NCBI RefSeq assembly: GCF_042663885.1
Contig: NZ_JBHSXV010000001.1
Source: Aquipuribacter hungaricus
GTDB taxonomy: Bacteria > Actinomycetota > Actinomycetes > Actinomycetales > JBBAYJ01
Strand: one strand, 5' to 3'
DNA length: 64,000 nucleotides
Below the pieces are notes generated by a model. That model was not told the origin of the DNA. It saw only the letters and a program-made list of their open reading frames with translations, and made no database searches. Shown in pieces: positions 60,110 to 64,000 of this stretch (within the stretch, counting starts at the first letter, position 1; each line of letters opens with the position of its first letter). Both the position numbers and the translations under genes were made by a program.

Positions 60110-60302
60110 CTACCTCGAGGGGGAGCGGGCTGGCTGCCGGAGCTGTCGACCCGGGGGCCATCCATTCGGCGGGGGCGTCTCGGTCCAGGAATCGCACGCC
60201 GCGGCGAGTGCCGAGGTCGCAGGCTGCCTTGGAGAGCCGGGTGGTGGTGACGAACCAGGCGTGGTCGGCGTTGTGCTCGTGCAAGCAGGCATCGAGGAAC
60301 AC
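60110..60302 (-). pseudogene. Fragment of a restriction-endonuclease-like protein
   Basis: From the ATG at 60302 the minus strand reads MFLDACLHEHNADHAWFVTT, TRLSKAACDLGTRRGVRFLD and RDAPAEWMAPG. This is like the end of Mrr-type nuclease domains, where FVTT, A..., I.L.D...L..W motifs close the fold. The first part with the D-ExK catalytic residues is missing, and past 60110 the frame runs into non-matching sequence. So it is a remnant, next to the AAA ATPase and the TraA-like gene. Confidence 0.5.
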
Positions 60303-60382
60303 CTGCCCATCGGGAGCGATCCGACGCCTTGAGGGGCACGAACTCGCTGTCCCCAGCCCAGCCCAGCCGCGGACCGGGTCGC

Positions 60383-63300
60383 TCAGCGGCTGCGTGATGG
60401 GTGCACGTCCACTGCAGGTCGCTCCCGATCTTCCGTCGCCGGTGCCCCGCGTCGGCGGTCCCCGGCTGTCGGCGTCGTCTCGACGTGCAGCTGCAGGTGG
60501 GCGACGAGGCGGTAGCGGAGCTCCTGGGCTGGGCGGTCACCGAGGGGGGCGTCCTGCACGAGCCGCTGGGTCGCGGCCGGGACGTCGTGGCCACGGTCGG
60601 CGGCGTCCTGCATGAGGTGGGCGAGGGCAAGCCAGTCGTCCTGGGTGACGAGTCGGGGGTCGACGGTCCCGGCCACGCCCCGCCACTGTTCTCCGGCCTC
60701 ACCTGGCACGGTCGCGGGCTGGGCGGTGGTGGGCTCGCCGGCGGCTGCCTGCTGCAGTCGCTCCCGTACCGCACGGACGTCCTGCAGGGCGGTGTCGGTG
60801 GCGCGTCGGGGGTCGGCGTTCCACGCCCGGACGTGGTCGAGGAGCTGCTGGTCGACCTCGGCACGACCGCGGTCGAGCCGCGAGGCGACTCCCTCCGCAG
60901 CCGTCGACCACTCGCGTGAGGGGCGGGCCGCCGCGACGGCCATCGCCTCGACCAAGGCCTGCCCTGCGGACAGGTTGGTGAGCCGCTCGTCGACGAGCAC
61001 CTGCCCGAGTGGGCGTGCCTGGTCCAGGAGCTGCTGCAGCGGGGCGGCGCCGTGGGCGGCGTACAGGTCGGCGGGGTCGGCGCCGGCGGGCAGCTGGACC
61101 ACGGCGGGGTCCAGGCCGTGCAGGGTAAGGGTCCAGTAGGCACGTTCGGCCGCCATCCGGCCGGCGAGGTCGCCGTCGGTGGCCACCACCGGTGCAGGCG
61201 CCAGGGGGCTGCCCAGGGCGGCGAGCTGGGCGGCCTGCTGGTCGGTGAGAGCGGTCCCCAGGGGAGCCACGCCGACGTGGCTGCCGCTGGTGGCGAGGGT
61301 GACGGCGATCGCGTCCATGGGGCCCTCGACGATGACCGGGACCGCGCCTGCGCCCAGGAGGTTCTCGCCGGCGACGTACAGCTGGGCGCCCTTGACGTAG
61401 GCGACGGTGGTGGCGGTGTTGAGGTACTTCGGCCCGCGCTGGTCGGTGTCGCTGACGTCGGGGTGGCGTCGGCCGACGAACCCGAGGACGTCCCCGTGGT
61501 GGGTGATGGAGAGCACCGCCCGGTCACGGAACCGGTCGATGAGCCTGCCAGTGCTGGCGGTGATGGCGACACCCGCGGCGAGCATTTCCTCGTCGTCGAC
61601 ACCGCGGTGTCGCAGGTGGCTCACGAGCCCGTTCCACCCGGACGGCGCGTACCCGGGTCGGACGGCCGGCTCGTCGACGACGTCGCGACCGAACCGCTCC
61701 TGCAGGTGCTGCTGTGCCCACGAGCCGCGGTACTGGTCCTGGAACCAGGCCAGCGCCAGCTGGTTGACCTCCACCACCCGCTCCCGGGACACCAGGGAGG
61801 TCTCCAGCTCGTAGGCCCTCTGCAGCAGCCGCTCGACGTCCACGGCGCTGGGCTCCGGTGCCCCGAGCAGGTCCCGCAGCCGGGCCTGCACCGCGAGGTC
61901 GGCCGCGACAGCGGCCTTCTCGTCGTGCAGGTCCAGCCCTGCGCCGGTCTCCACGGTGCCGCCGGCGACCTCCGGGTCCTTCCGCGCGGGTGTCCGGTCG
62001 AGCAGGTCGACGGACGGGTCGGGGGCGATGTGCTCCGGCTCCACGGTGACGACGGGTCCCTCACCGTCACGCAGCGGCAGGTCGGGTCCCACGCCGTCCC
62101 AGAGGTCCACCGGGGCCGGGTTCTCGAGGACGTCGAGGTGTTCGCTGCTGCTGGGGTCGGTGAGGACGGAGGCCCGCCACACCATCGCCAAGCAGGTGTC
62201 CTCGACAGCGAACGCCTCGGCGTCGGCCCCATCTGTCCGGCCCCCATGGTGCAGTCCGGGTGGGGTGGCGGCGTCGAGCAGTGCGTCGACCTGCCAGCCG
62301 CGCTGCAGGCCGTGCTCGACGACCGCCACCAGCGCCGGCCACAGGGGGCTCGCCTGGACGGCCTGCGCGCGCTCGGACCCGAGCACGTGGGCGACCCGGT
62401 CGGCCCACGCCACGGGCAGCGGCTCGCCGTCGGTGGCGGCGAGGGGTTCGTGATGGCGGGGGGCGACGGCGGGGGAGACGTGCCGGCTGATCCGCCACCA
62501 CATGGCGGCCGCGGCGTGGTCGTCGGGCAGCGGTCCGAGGCCGGCGGCGTCGACGAGCAGGGCGCGGGCGTCGATCCCGGCCCGGGACAGCCCGGCGAGG
62601 TGTTCGGCGAGGACAGGGGTGAACGCGTCGTCGGTGACGGCGGGCGCGGTGCTCCGCAGCAGCTCACCCCACTCCGCCACGGCCGGGGTCCGACCGTTCT
62701 CGACCCGCTCCTGCAGGGTGCGCTGCCAGGTGAGGGCGGCCTTCTGCAGCTGCGCCGGGCCGGTGGGACGGCGGTCTCCCGGCTCGACCTGCATCGCAGC
62801 CCGCCACACCTCGACGTCGGCGACGACGTCCGCGGGCGGCCTGGGACCACCCTGCTGCAGCCACACCGGCGCGGTGGACCCGTCACCAGCGCCCGTACCG
62901 ACCCGCGTGGTGACCTGTGCGGTGACCTGCGCGGCGAGGTCGACGACCAGGTCGGCGCGGTCGGTCAGGTAGGCGCCCCACGTGCCGTCCTGGCCCAGCT
63001 GCGCGGGGATAGCTGGCAGCCAGGGCAGCGGTCCCGGACCGCTGCTGCGGGACCCCGTGGCGTCCAGGCGCCAGTCGAGCACCGCCGCGGGATCGGCCAC
63101 ACCATCCAGGGACCGGAGGGTGGCCGCGTCGTGCAGGGCCTGAACGGGGTCGGTGCCGCCCGCGGCCAGCAGCATCAGGTGCGCCCGCAGCGCGGGCCAG
63201 GCGGGGGACTCCTGCAGGCCGCCGGCGACGTCTGCGGCCGCGGCGTCGATCTGGCGGGCCGTGTCGGGTCCGACGACGTCCTGCGCGGCGACGTGCAGCG

Positions 63301-64000
63301 CGTCGACGTAGCGAGCCGTGGCCTGGCCGAGCAGGACCGCGGGGGTGGCCTGGTCCCGCTGCAGCGTGCTCGCCGACGTCGGCGCGCCGTCGCGGGCGAG
63401 GATGGCCTCGAGGTGGTCGGTCGCGCTCAGCGGGCGCACCACCTCGGGGCGGATGACGCTGTGGGGGTCGCCGTCGCCGACGACCTCCAGGTATACGTGG
63501 TTCGCGATCCGGCCCCGGGTCAGCATCGTGTACAGCTGCTGGCGGGACAGCTGGGACTGCTCCCCTCCGGCCAGGCCGTGCATGGTGTCCACCGAGACGC
63601 CCTGCGCGGTGTGCACCGTCGTGGCGTAGCCGAGCTCGACGGAGGCCTGAACGTACGCCGCCGGCAGTTGCACGCTGCGCCCGCTGCCGAGGTGCTGGGC
63701 GGTGAGGGAGCCGTCGTCGTGGACGATCGTCAGGGTCCACCGGTCCCCGTTCTTTACCCAGTCCGTCGACGTGGTCCGCAGCGAGCGGTCGTTGGTCCGG
63801 GTGATGAGCAGGTCACCTGCGCTGGCCTCGAGCCCGTCCGCGAGCCGAATGACGACAGGTGCCGCCGACATCGCCGGCGTCGTCTCGGTGCTGACGTTGC
63901 TGGTGTCCTCGGGGGTGGTGCTGAGGCGGTGGGTGCGGGCGCGCTGGTTGAGGTCGGCGACCAGGTCGTGGGTGGGCGCGAGCATGATGGAGTCCAGGCC
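60383..64000 (-). CDS. MOBF/TraA-type helicase with Toprim primase part, partial
   Basis: The gene enters from the right edge; about 1205 residues are visible. Near the start is a RecD-like helicase end: ELGYATTVHTAQGVSVDTMH and SRQQLYTMLTRGRIANHVYL, the last helicase motifs. Long helical linkers follow (PLPWLPAIPAQLGQDGTWGA and others). The C-terminal third has a DnaG-like part: GYAPSGWNGLVSHLRHRGVD, RLIDRFRDRAVLSITHHGDV, KYLNTATTVAYVKGAQLYVA and the Toprim VPVIVEGPMDAIAVTLATSG. This suits relaxase-helicase proteins of MOBF/TraA type with a fused primase; the relaxase domain, if present, lies beyond the window. The stop is at 60383. Confidence 0.88.
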   Translation of the reverse strand, partial: GLDSIMLAPTHDLVADLNQRARTHRLSTTPEDTSNVSTETTPAMSAAPVVIRLADGLEASAGDLLITRTNDRSLRTTSTDWVKNGDRWTLTIVHDDGSLTAQHLGSGRSVQLPAAYVQASVELGYATTVHTAQGVSVDTMHGLAGGEQSQLSRQQLYTMLTRGRIANHVYLEVVGDGDPHSVIRPEVVRPLSATDHLEAILARDGAPTSASTLQRDQATPAVLLGQATARYVDALHVAAQDVVGPDTARQIDAAAADVAGGLQESPAWPALRAHLMLLAAGGTDPVQALHDAATLRSLDGVADPAAVLDWRLDATGSRSSGPGPLPWLPAIPAQLGQDGTWGAYLTDRADLVVDLAAQVTAQVTTRVGTGAGDGSTAPVWLQQGGPRPPADVVADVEVWRAAMQVEPGDRRPTGPAQLQKAALTWQRTLQERVENGRTPAVAEWGELLRSTAPAVTDDAFTPVLAEHLAGLSRAGIDARALLVDAAGLGPLPDDHAAAAMWWRISRHVSPAVAPRHHEPLAATDGEPLPVAWADRVAHVLGSERAQAVQASPLWPALVAVVEHGLQRGWQVDALLDAATPPGLHHGGRTDGADAEAFAVEDTCLAMVWRASVLTDPSSSEHLDVLENPAPVDLWDGVGPDLPLRDGEGPVVTVEPEHIAPDPSVDLLDRTPARKDPEVAGGTVETGAGLDLHDEKAAVAADLAVQARLRDLLGAPEPSAVDVERLLQRAYELETSLVSRERVVEVNQLALAWFQDQYRGSWAQQHLQERFGRDVVDEPAVRPGYAPSGWNGLVSHLRHRGVDDEEMLAAGVAITASTGRLIDRFRDRAVLSITHHGDVLGFVGRRHPDVSDTDQRGPKYLNTATTVAYVKGAQLYVAGENLLGAGAVPVIVEGPMDAIAVTLATSGSHVGVAPLGTALTDQQAAQLAALGSPLAPAPVVATDGDLAGRMAAERAYWTLTLHGLDPAVVQLPAGADPADLYAAHGAAPLQQLLDQARPLGQVLVDERLTNLSAGQALVEAMAVAAARPSREWSTAAEGVASRLDRGRAEVDQQLLDHVRAWNADPRRATDTALQDVRAVRERLQQAAAGEPTTAQPATVPGEAGEQWRGVAGTVDPRLVTQDDWLALAHLMQDAADRGHDVPAATQRLVQDAPLGDRPAQELRYRLVAHLQLHVETTPTAGDRRRGAPATEDRERPAVDVHPSRSR

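Overview
The window is very GC-rich DNA with frequent GTG starts and many 1-4 base gene overlaps. It carries an Lsr2 nucleoid protein, a BldC/excisionase-type HTH protein and an actinobacterial-type conjugation operon, so the host is an actinomycete (Actinomycetota). I cannot place it more finely from sequence alone. No rRNA, intact tRNA, ribosomal or core metabolic gene was found. The only housekeeping-type gene seen, zapE, is broken. No integrase, transposase, ParA/ParB or replication initiator was seen, so a large conjugative plasmid or an integrative conjugative element are both possible.

Layout. 0-3.4 kb: membrane/lipoprotein genes and decayed genes, including a frameshifted zapE. 3.6-7.4 kb: a four-gene ABC-transporter operon (minus strand). 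7.6-9.4 kb: two diverged copies of an unknown small protein around a membrane protein. 9.8-12.3 kb: a lipoprotein, an MntA/HepT toxin-antitoxin pair and an MFS transporter. 12.5-18.4 kb: HTH protein, Lsr2, and a plasmid-type minus-strand block in which one gene of a paralogous pair is split by a G7 run. 18.7-21.5 kb: MobC accessory protein and a relaxase. 21.6-28.6 kb: a sugar cassette (LacI regulator, binding protein, two permeases, family 2 glycoside hydrolase) with two near-identical operators. 28.6-31.0 kb: a scrapyard with a LuxR remnant and a headless GGDEF gene. 31.0-33.6 kb: two unknown plasmid proteins and a double-HTH regulator. 33.8-45.9 kb: a Tad (Flp) pilus operon ending in a LysM/BTAD-like giant. 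46.1-58.8 kb: a type IV secretion/conjugation operon. 58.9-64.0 kb (minus strand): an AAA ATPase, a nuclease remnant, and a large helicase-Toprim protein of MOBF/TraA type running off the right edge.

How it works together. The MobC/relaxase pair and the TraA-like protein would process DNA. The VirD4-like coupling ATPase would feed it to a channel made of the VirB2/VirB6/VirB8-like membrane proteins and a SCO6880/VirB4-type pair, with a three-domain wall hydrolase opening the peptidoglycan. The Tad pilus lies immediately upstream on the same strand and may supply cell-cell or surface contact for mating. The sugar cassette and the toxin-antitoxin pair look like cargo and maintenance functions. 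The most unusual points are the pairing of a Tad pilus with a conjugation machine, two DNA-processing systems on one element, two start sites with ribosome-binding sites inside or touching inverted repeats, two MinD-like proteins that both lack the Walker A lysine, and several families of unknown paralogous proteins.
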